DNA of 64,000 bases from Adiantum capillus-veneris (lineage: Eukaryota; Streptophyta; Polypodiopsida; Polypodiales; Pteridaceae). Below the pieces are notes generated by a model that did not search any database, was not told the DNA's origin, and saw nothing but the letters and a program-made list of their open reading frames with translations. The number at the start of each line of letters is the position of its first letter. Within the stretch, counting starts at the first letter, position 1. Location of the stretch: the NCBI GenBank assembly GCA_014529385.2, contig CM043962.1, forward strand, positions 38,281,098-38,345,097, in the 5' to 3' direction. Positions 33,140-46,732 of this stretch are shown here, piece after piece. The translations under genes were made by a program, and so were the position numbers.

Positions 33140-34785
33140 CCAGTCTCCTATGCCACTATGTGCCCACTTACATTAATTTTGAAATGACCAACACGTGAGC
33201 TTGCTGCCAGAGCATCTTGTGCCTCAGGAACGGAGTCAAGATAAATCTTGTTGAAGCTTCTATCCAATGCAAGTACCAAATCTACTGTTGCACCAACAAG
33301 CTGGACATCAAAAACTTTGTTGTCTTTATTTGTGATACGTGCTTCCAACTTTGCAGTCGTTCGTTATTATAGTGGTGGTGTTGTTACACAATCAACAACA
33401 AGGCCCTCCCCTAGTCCTATACACTTTTGTGGATCTACATTGCGTACAATGATTCTCCACTAACACATTGTTGATGTTCACAAAGCGCAAGGTACCTACA
33501 ACCTAAACAAGTTCACTTTGTTAGAAAATGAGAGAAATGGTATGCAATGTATCACTTTTCTTTATGAAATGTCACCTCTCGGTTGTAGCCCAAGTTTTTG
33601 GTTTGAACTTCAAAGACACTAGCAAGATCTTGCCTGAGCCGTGCGCTACGAACTGGCACCAAAATTGTAATATCCAATACAAACAAAGTGTTGGGTTTAT
33701 CGAGAAATGGGCCAATATTCCTTGCAACGCATATTACATGACCATTAATAACCATTTCCTCGAGAAATTCCTGACACTCATTCTTACGAGAGTTCACAAA
33801 ACTTACCTGCAAGAGAGGATTCGAAACGTGGAGAAAATTAGAGGGAGCAACAAGCAATCAAAAAAGGTTTCAACTCAATAACAAAACAAAATGAGAAGAA
33901 GCTAGATAGAATCTTACAACTGCCCTATCTGATGGAATAGGACCATCAGCAACCAAAAGATCACCAACAGATCCACCAAATCTTGAATGTGAGTTGTGCT
34001 TTTGTAATATAACAAAAGCAAGAGTGGTTAGTTGAGGACGTCCGCTAGAAGTCTGCTGCACACTTACATTATCAAGAAATACACATATCTTGCATTTGGG
34101 AGAGAACATAAGAGAATAGGAAAAGGTTCTGCAGGATTCAACACAGTTGTGGCATCAATGTACAATGAGTACAATGCAAAGCCTCCATATGCCCTGTTTC
34201 TCTGCTTGACAACTAGACTATCAATAAGAACAAACAAACCTGGGTAAAGCTTATCAACATAGAGATCTATGCATGGGTCATTTACCACCACTGTAATAGT
34301 GTCATTGCATTCTATGTCAACTAAGTCAACTTTCAAGAAGTGATTGTATATTGATTGATCAAGTCCGATTTTGTAGGTTCCATACACATTCAATAACTTG
34401 CTCTCTATACAAAATCGTGGACTTGAATATGAGATATCAGCAATCAAGAGTTGTGGAAGAATATTTTCACCAAATGGAACAATATCAAGATTGCTACCTC
34501 TCTATCTAGTTGAGATGGTTCACCCACTTCATATTGACTAGAATGTTGGACCCTAAGATCAATTTCAATGGGGCTTGGATCATTCGCAATGTTTAGAGGT
34601 ATACTGTCAATATGATCCGGGAGTATTGTGCCTTGTTGTGGTAGAGAAGGCTCAATATGCATGGATCTAGTATCATTCACTACATGAAGTGGAATAGGCA
34701 ATTCAATATTCGTCTCCTTCTCGGCATTAATGGATTCTTCTACCACTCCCTTGGCTCTGAAACTCAAGCAAAAAACAATAAGCAT
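33140..34785 (-). pseudogene. Helentron: RPA-like OB-fold/zinc-ribbon protein (multi-exon, decayed)
   Basis: Minus-strand frames 34785-34444, 34447-34064, 34109-33870, 33857-33552 and 33348-33148 read in order as one protein split by probable introns. The last part has a zinc ribbon near 33430-33380 (ENHCTQCRSTKVYRTR, then C-C and C with a TGA), followed by VEARITNKDNKVFDVQLVGATVDLVLAL, the arrangement of the C-terminal OB domain of RPA70-type proteins. Helitrons and Helentrons of plants often carry such single-strand-DNA-binding proteins. The upstream frames are less clear. It lies directly 5' of Rep on the same strand. Confidence 0.6.
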
Positions 34786-36372
<1,587 letters not shown>

Positions 36373-37563
36373 ATATTGTTCGACACTTTACAACAGCTGA
36401 CCTTCTTTAAAGTCCATGCTCTCCGCGCCTATAGATTCATCGCTGCTCACATACCACTTCTCAGCACCGGGACCAAAAGGACCACCAACAGAGCGTTTAG
36501 AACCCATTGCAAAAAAAATATTACACACAACTCCTCAAGCTCTAAACTATGTATTCACATAAAAACAAAGGCATTTTTCCACTTATAAAGAGGTGATATA
36601 CATATTCTTAAAGTCGGATCGATCAAGAATGTCAGATGCTTATCCATACAAAAAGAGCTACTCATTCATCCTAATGTCCGAATTCCCAAAGATACCTACA
36701 CTACATATTGTGATAGCTCATTGAATGCATCTCAAAATTCCCCAAACTCTACCATCAGGTAGTACACAAAATGTCAATTTTTGAATGCATACAAAAGCCT
36801 TTTCCCAAATTCCCACTGCCACATCGTATCAGCATTGCTATTCTCATTGACTACATTCCAAAAGGCTCCAATCTATTTCTTTGCACTGTAGAAGAAATGT
36901 CAAATTGTGCATGCATACAAAAATAAAATTGATAGCATTGCCCAAATTCCCAATGCACACTATATCAATCTGATAATACTTTATTGTCTCATTTAATGCA
37001 TACCATGGAAACTGAATACATCAGCATGACAATACTTCACTGGCTCATTTAATGCATACCAAAAGGTTAGAAACTTTGTGATTGCAATGTAGACGGCGAT
37101 AGCAGACACCGACACAAGAACACACTGCACGAACACCAGCACACTTGCCTTCAACAGTTGGTCGACTAATTCACAAGACGACACTGCGACATTCACAGCT
37201 TTCCCAATTTTGCGCAAGTGACAATAGTCCATAAAACACCCGCAACAATGTTTCACAAATATCAATTTCACAAACATTTAACATTGCCTTTAGAATAGAT
37301 TCGAAGAGGGAATTTTGGAAGAAGAGCAAAAACATAGGCATGGCAAAGTACGACAGAAATGGGAAAAATAAGTCTCGGCTTAACATCATGCCATTTTCAA
37401 TTGCAAAACTGTCGGTTGAGGGAAGGGGGAAAGGAGGAATTCCACTTCAAAATAGAGAGGAATAGTGCAAAGCCCAGGAAAAACACTAATTTTCTAAATT
37501 TTTGTTTTTGCAACCTATGTGAGCAGTTGCTGTGCATGATAGCATGACAAATATGTTTAATGC

Positions 37564-37612
<49 letters not shown>

Positions 37613-37817
37613 ACGCGCACCTACGGACAACATCATGATGTGCCTGCAAACCATAGCTTGAGGGGCAGATTGCCTAGCTTTGCATCATTGATGTGGTACC
37701 TACACACAACGTGAGATCATCACAAGTATCGACCTCGACCTGGGCCCTGTAGCCTCTGTAAATTGCATGATTGACTGCGTGGACAATCACCCACTCCTAG
37801 GCAGGTACGGTCGAACG

Positions 37818-37896
<79 letters not shown>

Positions 37897-39376
37897 CGAT
37901 GCACTCACCCCGTACCTTTTTGTTGTAGTTGCTACGCCTGCAGTACCCGCATTTAAGGCATGCCGAATGTGGATGTGGTTGCCTCCATGCACCTGCTTAC
38001 ATTTGACGCACGTAGAGGCCTCCTCTAGTCCTGCATTCCGTGCCTATTTTCAATGCGATGTTGCACGCCATCGATAGGGACCTGGAAAGAGACCTAAAAG
38101 GTTTACAAAACCCTTCACTGCCACGCATCAAAAATCCATAGCTCTACAATGAAGGGCCAAAAAAATGCAATGATTATCCACCCACTTTCCTATGGCCTTC
38201 TGCAGGCCAAAAAAACATATATCTGTGTGTGTGTGTGTAAAATTTACTAAAATTATGCAAGGTGAAGCTCCACTTTAGCATTCTAAAACAATAGAATGCA
38301 AGAAAAGTAAAGACATGTCAGGATGTGGAATGAAAGGTAAGTCTCCATCATCGTGTACTGAAAACAATGAAAGTCTCCCTAACCCAACACAACACTAAGG
38401 GTTTCTTTTAGAAAGCCAAAAATGGTGTGATTGTTACCCAGAAGCTTCATCTTTTCCTACATTGAATTAAATGTTATTATAAAGATAAAACTTTGTGCTT
38501 ATTATTTTAATGCCTCACATTGGCATCAATATGGAGACACCTTTTAAAAACACTAAAATGAAGATAAATCAATGTTGTATCTAATCCAATGGTGATAAAA
38601 ACACTATAGTGCAAACAAAGGGATTTAATGTGATGGTGATTTTTTAATGGTGAGAGGTTTGCATACTCCATCACTTGTCAATTGCCTTCTTTATGCCAAA
38701 AATAAAACAAACTAGTGAAATAAATATTATGAATTCCTTAAATCAAAGGACCCTTTGTCAAGACGTTACATCATGGGATCAAACTCCTATGAATACACTT
38801 TTTAATCCAAAAAGTTTAATGCAACTTTAGAAAATATATACTATATATAATGGAGCTTAAAATTTTCAATGAAGAAGAGAGCCTCCATGTGCCACACTTG
38901 GTTCATTTCAAAGAAAGAATTTGGAAACATTTCATTTGAAATGAAAAACTGAAGGATAAGTACTTAGATGGTAGAAAATGAAAAGACTTTTTGACTGATG
39001 ATGACCGATGGGGCAATGCAAAGTCAAAAGATTAGAACTCAATCTTGGCAATGTAAAGTCAAAAACTTATTACTCTATCTATATTTATAATATTTACAAT
39101 TCTTGGGAAGGCCATGGAGTTTCACTTTAGTCTTCTTGAGCCTTGATGTTAAGACTTGTCTTGTCCATCAATCATTCTCAAAATCCTATTCTAATTCTAT
39201 AATCCTACAAGGTACTTAGCAAGTACAATCTACTCCCAAGCTACCTCTACACAACAAAAGACGACACTCTTAAGCTATGCGGTTTTAAAGAGAAAGTTTA
39301 ACTCTAGGTGATCCTAGAGGAAGTTAAAGGACAACTACACTAAACGCTCTTGTTTTTCCTAGTTTAGGTCTACTTG
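36373..39376. other. Non-coding region; microsatellites and leader next to an LTR
   Basis: No gene was seen. It includes (TG)n at about 37568-37611 and (CA)n at about 37826-37893, and a block at about 38226-38302 shared with 25528-25602. The last kilobase would be the leader of the LTR element whose primer site is at 39377, but no gag follows, so that element is truncated or its interior was lost. Confidence 0.5.
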
Positions 39377-39394
39377 TCCCCAGCAACGGCGCCA
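39377..39394 (-). promoter_or_regulatory. tRNA-Asp primer-binding site of LTR element C
   Basis: The plus strand reads TCCCCAGCAACGGCGCCA, one mismatch from the element A site, again two bases from the LTR edge. Confidence 0.85.
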
Positions 39395-39396
39395 AA

Positions 39397-40422
39397 TGTG
39401 GATGGTTTCCTAACCTCACTCTTATCTTATTGCGAACATAGCGAGAACCACGAACATTAATGTCAATCCTTGGGACGAAGATGACTCGACTAGTGCATGG
39501 AGGCTAGAAGAGGGTGTCAATCTCTTGGAAAATAGTAGACAGCTCACATTTAACTCAAGCTACACTCAAATGACCTAAGTCATCAAAAGCTAGTCGCTAA
39601 TCGGTAAGCAAACCATGATCGTTACAGCATCAAACGATATCCGAATGCTACGACACCTATAGAACAAGTATATAAGACCTAAGCACACATCCTTATGGTC
39701 TCAAATCTCACTTTTGATGAAGTGCAAAAAACACGATTATTAACAGCAGTGAGATTTTGACCTAGTCAATTTTGACCCAGTCAATTTTGACCCCGAATGT
39801 ATCTAAATGCTTAGCAATGATGCCCCAATACCCCGCCTATGCTTACTTTGTGATTTCTTAGCTTAAATTCCTACTTATGATGAAATCAGGCCGCGGGTTG
39901 GCGACGCCAAAAGCTACAATTTACCATGATATGTTTACGTCAATGAGTAGATGTCTTACCCGTGGTTGCAACGCAATAGACAACACTGCAATGTGACAAT
40001 GGACAAGAGAGATAGAAGCATGACAAGGAGACAAGTGAGCAGCGTAAACTCACACTGTGTATTTCCTATCCAAAAACTTGATAAGTTCTTTACAAAGTTG
40101 GCTTTTATACCTTAGCCAAGATTTAGAATGTGTAATGTCCTGGCGCCCAAGACCTTTGAGGCTCCATATTTTATTGTATCTGCAACCTAGGTACACTAAC
40201 TAACCTATTCTTTACATCTTGAAACTCTTATTGAGCCCATGACACGTTACAATTATCACAATGGCTAAATAAATTGGGAAATTACAATACATGACCATTT
40301 TGGAAAAATGTGAAAAGTGTGTAACTCCAAATTTCACTGCTTCTTCATATTCATCTTCGATGTGCATTCATAAGGCTTCAATCTTTAGCAGCTCCTGTTA
40401 ACTGATGTCGGATCAGCTAACA
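39397..40422 (-). repeat. 5' LTR of element C, inserted in a LINE fragment
   Basis: The inner edge TGTGGATGG is at 39397. The outer edge is placed at ...AGCTAACA (40422), where the LINE reading frame resumes to the right. It shares AGCGAGAACCACGAAC, a GACTCGACTAG-GCATGGAGGC block and a TATA box with the other two LTRs. The outer border is inferred. Confidence 0.75.
40100..40109 (-). promoter_or_regulatory. TATA box of the element C LTR
   Basis: The minus strand reads TATAAAAGCC, matching the TATA position in the related LTRs. Confidence 0.6.
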
Positions 40423-40739
40423 ACATCCTCAATGAATGACCAAGTGATCCTGTCATAGGCCTTATCTAGATCTAGCTGTAGTAGGATACACTCTTGCTTA
40501 GTGGAAGCATCATATTCAATACTTACCATTGCTGCCAAACTATTATCATAGATGGACGTTCCCTTGATACAACCATGTTGGTGAAGTGTAAGGAATTTGT
40601 TCATGAGATGAGAAAGCCTGAGCGCTATGGTTTTAGCTAAAATTTTATAATAAGCAACTGACATCATCTTTATGGGATGCTTCAGATGGGAGTAGAAGAC
40701 TTGTTTAAGCATAGGCTTTCTCTCTCTAGTGATCGACAA
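40413..40739 (-). pseudogene. LINE reverse transcriptase fragment
   Basis: A 108-residue frame reads KHPIKMMSVAYYKILAKTIA, LHQHGCIKGTSIYDN and LLQLDLDKAYDRITW. These are successive blocks of the L1-type non-LTR RT up to motif A (Asp in LDLDKAYD). The frame ends where the LTR of element C begins. The rest of the LINE was not identified. Confidence 0.85.
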
Positions 40740-42780
40740 TTTCTTCCTTCCTCTCTCCTAAAAGGGTGTCCCTCCAAAATGTGTTGATGATTCCCTCCCT
40801 CTCTCTCTCTACTATACCATCACTCACGTCTCTTCACTCCACCTTGCAAGTTGCTTCTCTTTCCTTAATGTCACTTTTCCCTCCCAAGAAGGTCCGTAGC
40901 ATAAGTTTAAACTTCTTTTCCCTCCTCAAGCTTGTTAAATTCTCCTCAAGCTTGCTGCATTCTCCTCAAGCTGAATTTCTCCATTGCTCCATGAACCTCA
41001 CAAGACACCTCTACCTAAAGATGAATATTTTTAGCAAATCCTTATGCTAGATATTCCCTCTTTCTTTCCTCAACAGGTTTCCTTCTTCTTCTTCTCCATT
41101 GAGCTCTCTAGAGTAGGTCTACTTCCCTCTCAAGCTTTGCACATTATCTTCCCCATTTAGCCAACTTGCAGGTGGAGCAGTATAGCAAGAAATGCCATTA
41201 ACTATATTTGTGTACCATCAATAATCTTTCTCTTTATGGAGCCAAGAACATGGATGTGCATATATTAATCATAAGTGTTTGTGTGCAGGTTGTGCCACTA
41301 TTCCCCATGGCATCATCTTACCTAGGAGTGTCATTAAATCCATTTCATGCAGCAATGTACAAGACAACAATGGATGTTGGGTGACAATGGAGTTCAAACA
41401 ATTGAGCTGGGTGACAATGTAGCCCAACTCAAGAGGTGCACACAAGGTCTCAAGGAGACACATGTCTTTTTGAGCACACCATTGGAAGGGAAGAATCATG
41501 GAGTTCAAGAGAACCCAAGATGGAAAGCGGCTTGTAAAGGTGCAATATGTGTATTTTCTTTCACAACTAAAGCTAGAGACAACATTAGCTCCATTGAGGT
41601 TTTCTGCAAATTGTAATTTCACTCCTAGATCGTCTGTTTTGTATTTTTTCCATAAACGTTGCTTTGATGACTGTAAGATTTCCATTGCTTGTTCATGTTT
41701 GCAAATGTTTCTCCATTTGATTTTGTAGACTGGGAGCCAATAGAGTCCTTCACAAGAACTTTTGAGGCAATCAGCATTGACCCTCAAAAGTTGCTCTATG
41801 TTGGTAATCCATCCTCTGAGCGTTCCTCACGGGATATTTTTTTTTAAACCATACTTATGTCACGCCTAGGAGAAATGGGTATGGTAATATCTCTCCAGCT
41901 CACTCTCCAACCTTGCAGAGTTTGGAATGGCCTCGGTCAGATAGTGCCTTGATCGCAGCAACCAAGAGGAGAATCGTGGTAGATGTGCATGCATCAAAAT
42001 GAAGTGCACCTATGGTTCCACAAAGAAACGACAACATGGTTTATGTCTCTTCATGTGTTTTTGTTAAATTTTTCAATTGCAGAGTGTTCATAGGACACCA
42101 ACAATGTGCACTTGCAAAAAGGGAAGTGCGATCAACGACTTCCTTGTAGTTGGAGGGGAGACTAAGGTGGTCAACCACCAGGGAAATGGAATCAAATGCT
42201 CTGTAGTTGCTGAGAATGTGGTGTTTAGATACCATATCATGAAGCAAATATTTTCAATGGTTTTTTCCTACAGAAGATGCAAGCTTACGATGTGAGAATA
42301 GGAGGCACTAGACTCTGATGTTGCTGCTATAGAATCAGTTGATCTGCAAATATGCCTCCATGACAATGTAGTGCATGATATCTCAATGAATAGCGGGTGG
42401 TACCTCAATCATCTTCGCAAGTATCTTAATCTTATATATACCTTGCCCAAGCAATACCTCTTTGTGATCAACAAAAAAAATGTTTTTTCCAAAGAAGAGA
42501 AGAGTTTTCTGTGTGAGAATATTGCGTTTTTGTGATGTATTTTTGTGTAAAATCTTTAAACTGATGCATATTTTTCTCTTACTAATGCATATGGTGTTTT
42601 GAATCTCTTCTCTGTGCATGCTTGTTCATTCTCAGTTTGTTTAAGATTTCGATTTAAATGTACAATTTCTTTGATTTGGAGCATGAATGCTTTCAATGTT
42701 GGTGTCTTTCAATGACTTGTCGCGTGATTTTGTTAAAAAATGTAGTTTTAAGTTCATTTTTATTAATTTTAAAAAGTGAC
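40740..42780. other. Region without a recognised gene
   Basis: A 172-codon minus-strand frame (41787-41269) and a plus-strand frame at 42077-42295 show no family motif I can support. Local CTCAAGCTTG repeats occur near 40925-40970. The segment may be remnant LINE or host sequence. Confidence 0.4.
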
Positions 42781-42786
42781 CTTGGG

Positions 42787-42794
42787 TATATAAG
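42787..42794 (+). promoter_or_regulatory. TATA box upstream of a decayed plus-strand gene
   Basis: TATATAAG is followed by a CT-rich leader (CTCTAGCTCTAAGCTCTC) and an ATG at 42881, a normal plant core-promoter layout. Confidence 0.4.
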
Positions 42795-42880
42795 TGACTT
42801 TTTAGGTTTTAAACTTCATTTATCACTTTCACAAAACTCTAGCTCTAAGCTCTCTTTCCATCTTCTTCACAAATGAACTC

Positions 42881-43705
42881 ATGGCAATGTCTTTTGATGC
42901 ACTTCTTACACAACTAGAAAAACTAGGACTTGCAGATCGAGCACATGAATTAGTCAGTGTGTTCGAGGGGACAATCGACATGTAGGCCATGGACAACCTG
43001 CATGCAGTGGTATTCCAAATCTTTCTTGATTACATGGCGCAACACATGGAAGAATATGCCATAGTGTTCGAGGGATTCGACATGGTGTGGTTGCCAATGG
43101 ATTTACTCAAACACCTCTATGGAGCCAACAAAACTTTCTCTTTTGCTTGTTGAGGTTAAAGGGCTCACTAAATGTGACAATAGGAAAGAGGATGAGGATG
43201 AACTCATAGACTTGGGCATGGGGTGCATAGGCACCCAATTCATTTCTTGGGACATGGTTCTGGTCTTTCTTGAGGGCATGGAGAAGGGAAAATAAAAGGA
43301 AAAGGCCAACCAAAAATTGCTTGTGATCATTGTGGAGGACTCAAATGAAGTTATCAAAGAGGTTGATGAGCAGACTGAAGCATCTAAGGCACTTTTCCTC
43401 TTGCAAGAGCCCATCTCCAATGAGGAGGAAGATTGGATGATAGAGGGAGATGAAGTGATGGAGCAAGTCCCTGACCTCCAAATTCTTAGTTTGCATGCAG
43501 CGGTGGTGGATGGTCAACACTATTGTTCCTTGACAACATTGCTAAAACACCAAGATTCAGAGAAGATGAGCCGCTCTTAGTGCTTGCTATATATGCATGC
43601 ATGAAGGATCCCAATGGAAAGGAAGAGAAGGTCAAATTTCAAATTGACTTTGAAGACCAAAGTCTCCTAGCAAGCCTCTCTTTCCTCCCCAATGAAAACA
43701 AATAG
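42881..43705 (+). pseudogene. Decayed gene of unknown function
   Basis: From ATG 42881 the frame reads MAMSFDALLTQLEKLGLADR, with stops TAG at 42983 and TGA at 43151. Another frame from about 43150 reads VEVKGLTKCDNRKEDEDELIDLG with one TAA, then LLVIIVEDSNEVIKEV (43317-43580), and a third reads LVLAIYACMKDPNGKEEKVK (43571-43705). Together these look like one acidic protein broken by stops and shifts, or exons with lost splice sites. I recognise no family. Confidence 0.4.
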
Positions 43706-44770
43706 AAGTTCATGGGGTGGCATGTACCCTTATGAAATTCAGATCATTGCCTCATTTTATGAAAGCATCCCAAAAAGCGCTTCCCATGCACATAAGGCAC
43801 TGATTCCTATTGGTAGAGATGATTGCTCTAGCGTCGACCTTTCAAGAAAAACGCTTGAAGAGATGGATGAAGAAACTAAGGTAAACATTTTTTTAACTAA
43901 ATTTTGATTGTCTATTGTTCCCTACAATAAGTGTTAAAGTCCTTTAAAATGTTTTACATATTGCATACCATGTTGATAAGTACACAATGCAAACCAGAGG
44001 TTCTCACAACATGTACATCGACAGGGATAGCTCCCTATGGTACTGCATTGAGTCACCTTGGGCCATCAATTCTTTGAGTTGCTTACACGAAGTTCTCCAA
44101 GCACGGTACTACGAAGCTGCTCAAGTGCAAAGCGTTAAGTGCCATCCTCACTGAAGATTCCCTCACGCTTAATGCTCACAAATGTATAGTGGTGGACAAG
44201 GAGAAACATTGTATGCCTTTATAGGTAAGAACCCTAGGTCAGTCCTCTCCCATTATGACTTAAGTCTAGGTCAAGGAGAGACAAACCCAAAAGAATATGA
44301 AAAATCCTTGGTCTCAGGTCAGTCATTTGCCCCATACCCACATATGTAATTTGCAAAAAAACTAATTAGCCATGATGTGTGAACATTCTGTACTTGTCTT
44401 TTTGTGTTCATATTGTCCAAATATTTCATTACCACAACGCATACATACTTTAAAAAATTTCAGCGGAGGTCTTTTGGAGGGCCTTTTGGTAGAGAGAGAA
44501 AAAAGAGCTCCTTCAATGAGAGAAGGGCCACCGTTACAAAGAAAAATAGGTTGATATTAACAAAAATCATTCAATATATATATATATTGTGAGAAGTGTA
44601 TATAGTTCTTTACATATGTAGAGTAAGAAGTATATATATATATATATATATGTATATTTGTAAACCCATAAAAGAGAGAAGTAGCCCAAGGATGTACAGG
44701 CCATTTCACAAGAATTTAGAGTGCCCCTTGTGCGTCATTCGGCTAAAATCCCTTTATAATTATTATACAA

Positions 44771-44830
<60 letters not shown>

Positions 44831-46177
44831 AGAAGTATATATAGTTCTTTATATATATATATATATATAAACCCATAAAAGGAAGAAGTAACAAAACGGC
44901 GCGCAGAGGCCATTTCACAAAAAATTAGAGTGCCACTCGCACGCCGTTCTACTACAACCTCCTTTTAGAGATTTTTTGGTATTTTTTCCCTCTCCGGGTG
45001 TCAGAACAGGGCAAGTAGACAATCGATTTTTAGGTATTTGAGCTTTTTGAACACATTGGCGGTGGCCAAATCTTCAAATTATGACATTATTTGATAATTT
45101 TATAGGTTTTAAAATTTGAATGATGTAGAAAGCCATATTGAATGAGCGGCGCCGACCTCGTGAAAAAGACAATCACACTTAATGAAAAAGTGACTGTTTT
45201 CAAAAAATGCAAGAAAGTTAGGTTCACTTTTCAAAGAACCAAATTGTCTTTTTGGGCATCCTCAATAAGTGCAAAGGCATTTTAAGAAGATTTTCTAGAG
45301 AGAGAAATAGAATTTCTTAGAAGGACCTCTAAATGACCTCCGAAATCTTCTAATTTGAAACTGCCACCAACTAAGCACCTGGTGGTCGAGGAGACACCGC
45401 CGATAAATTTTTTACAAAGTCGAACAACAGGGGTAGCGTATGGATGTGCAGGATGCACACAGTACATGATGGTGCTCGACGGGGTTTGACAGTGAGAAAA
45501 AACCCCCTTTGTGTCGTCAGACAAACCCCGTCGAGCACCGCCGTGTGCATGGCACGCATGGGAATTTTTTACACCATCGGACCCCGCTAGGCATTGCCAT
45601 GAGTCGTGGGCATCTAATTGCTTGGTTTCATAAAACATTCATTGACGGTGCCCCCCGGCTGTTGGGTGTTTGATTGGTGGAGGTGAGTTTAAATTTAAAA
45701 CTTGAGAAATTCAAATACTAAAAGAATACAATGTACATAATCAATTGTTACAATTTCATCGAATGGTAGAAATTTGACTCACTGATATTATATAAAAAGA
45801 GTACAAATCTCATAAACAGAGGTTACATGGGACAAACTAATTCTTATGCATGCACCATACAAGAACTAATTCTTAGAGCTAAATCCAGATATTTTAGGAT
45901 AAATCACTTTGCATGCACCATGCATGAAACGCCATCTTGGAACATCTGCACCAAAATGTCCTCGATGGCATCCTGTAGAGCCAATAAAGATGTGTGTTGT
46001 ACACGAAATCATTATATTAATCCATTATCTCTCTCGGTTGCTTTTGGTATGATCAACTCAGTGCTCTTTTAATACTTTCGGATCTCCCGCAAAGTAGTTG
46101 TGTCTGGCTTCCACCTCCGTTTCTTCTGTGTTGTTGGTGGTGGTGGAGGAGCCGTCTGCCTAGCCCATTAAGAAGGG
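43706..46177. other. Non-coding region with AT microsatellites and a duplicated unit
   Basis: A unit containing CCATTTCACAAGAATTTAGAGTG (about 44665-44760) recurs at about 44872-44970 in altered form, each copy preceded by a (TA)n run (44633-44652; 44774-44827; 44850-44869). An inverted repeat lies at 45471-45539. No gene was seen. Confidence 0.6.
45471..45539. repeat. Perfect 18-bp inverted repeat (hairpin)
   Basis: GGTGCTCGACGGGGTTTG at 45471-45488 is exactly inverted at 45522-45539, with a 33-base loop. Imperfect complementarity continues outward (ATGCACAC / GTGTGCAT). It may be the core of a small foldback element. Confidence 0.8.
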
Positions 46178-46732
46178 TCACTTTTGTACCTTTTTTCTCC
46201 TCTCCTCTTGGGGCCGTTGCCCTTCGAGTGTGAGGTTGTCCTTTTTCTTCTTTGCACATTGTTTTGCTCTTTGAGAAAATTTTGAAGGCCTAGAGCTCCC
46301 AACTTTCTCTTGTTGGGGGGCTTGAGATTTGTCCTCTGCCACTTTCCTCTCTTCCTTTCCCCGTGCTTGTAAATTAGCCAAGTGGGATCTCTCGAGATCA
46401 GCTCTCTACCACTCCTCTTTCTCCCTCTGTCTTCTCTTTTCTTCTTGCATTCTTTGTGCTTCTTTCTCAACTACCTCTTTCTTTTGCATCTCTTCATTTC
46501 TCTTTCGTCTCTTGGCTTCTCATGCTTCAAAAACAGGGTCACATGGTATTACTTTGATCACCCTTTGTTCGAATCGCAACCTAAATTTATGCAGTGTAGA
46601 TGCAGGCAAGGGCTGCTCATTTAGTAGCGAACCCTAGTATTCTTCTTCACTTGGTCTTGTTTCTTGTGTGGCTTTGTTTAGAGATGAGATTGGTGGAGGA
46701 TTCGACAGAGGTGTGAGGTTGGCATGAGTCAT
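46178..46732 (-). pseudogene. Decayed gene for a charged coiled-coil protein, three stops in one frame
   Basis: From ATG 46732 a single frame of 185 codons reads MTHANLTPLSNPPPISS, then ASTLHKFRLRFEQRVIKVIP, then a Lys/Glu-rich helix (RNEEMQKKEVVEKEAQRM) and a basic C-terminus ending at TGA 46178. It is interrupted by TAG 46636-46634, TGA 46522-46520 and TAG 46408-46406. Each stop is one C-to-T change from CAG or CGA, and no frameshift is needed. I do not recognise the family; it could be a captured host exon or a transposon accessory gene. Confidence 0.55.

Larger units (their letters stand above)
25632..34785 (-). mobile_element. Degraded Helitron2/Helentron with RPA-like gene
   Basis: Read on the minus strand: an RPA-like OB-fold gene (34785-33148), Rep with HUH and YxxY motifs (32560-29990), a PIF1-type helicase (29614-26400) and an endonuclease/exonuclease/phosphatase domain (26330-25632). 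A C-terminal EEP endonuclease after the helicase distinguishes Helitron2/Helentrons from canonical Helitrons. Frameshifts, stops and an inserted CACTA-ended element show the copy is inactive. The limits given are only those of recognised coding sequence. Confidence 0.85.

Noticed and set aside
41269-41787. 172-codon minus-strand frame.
   Set aside because: No motif, low-complexity stretches and no promoter or intron signals; length alone is not enough in AT-rich DNA.
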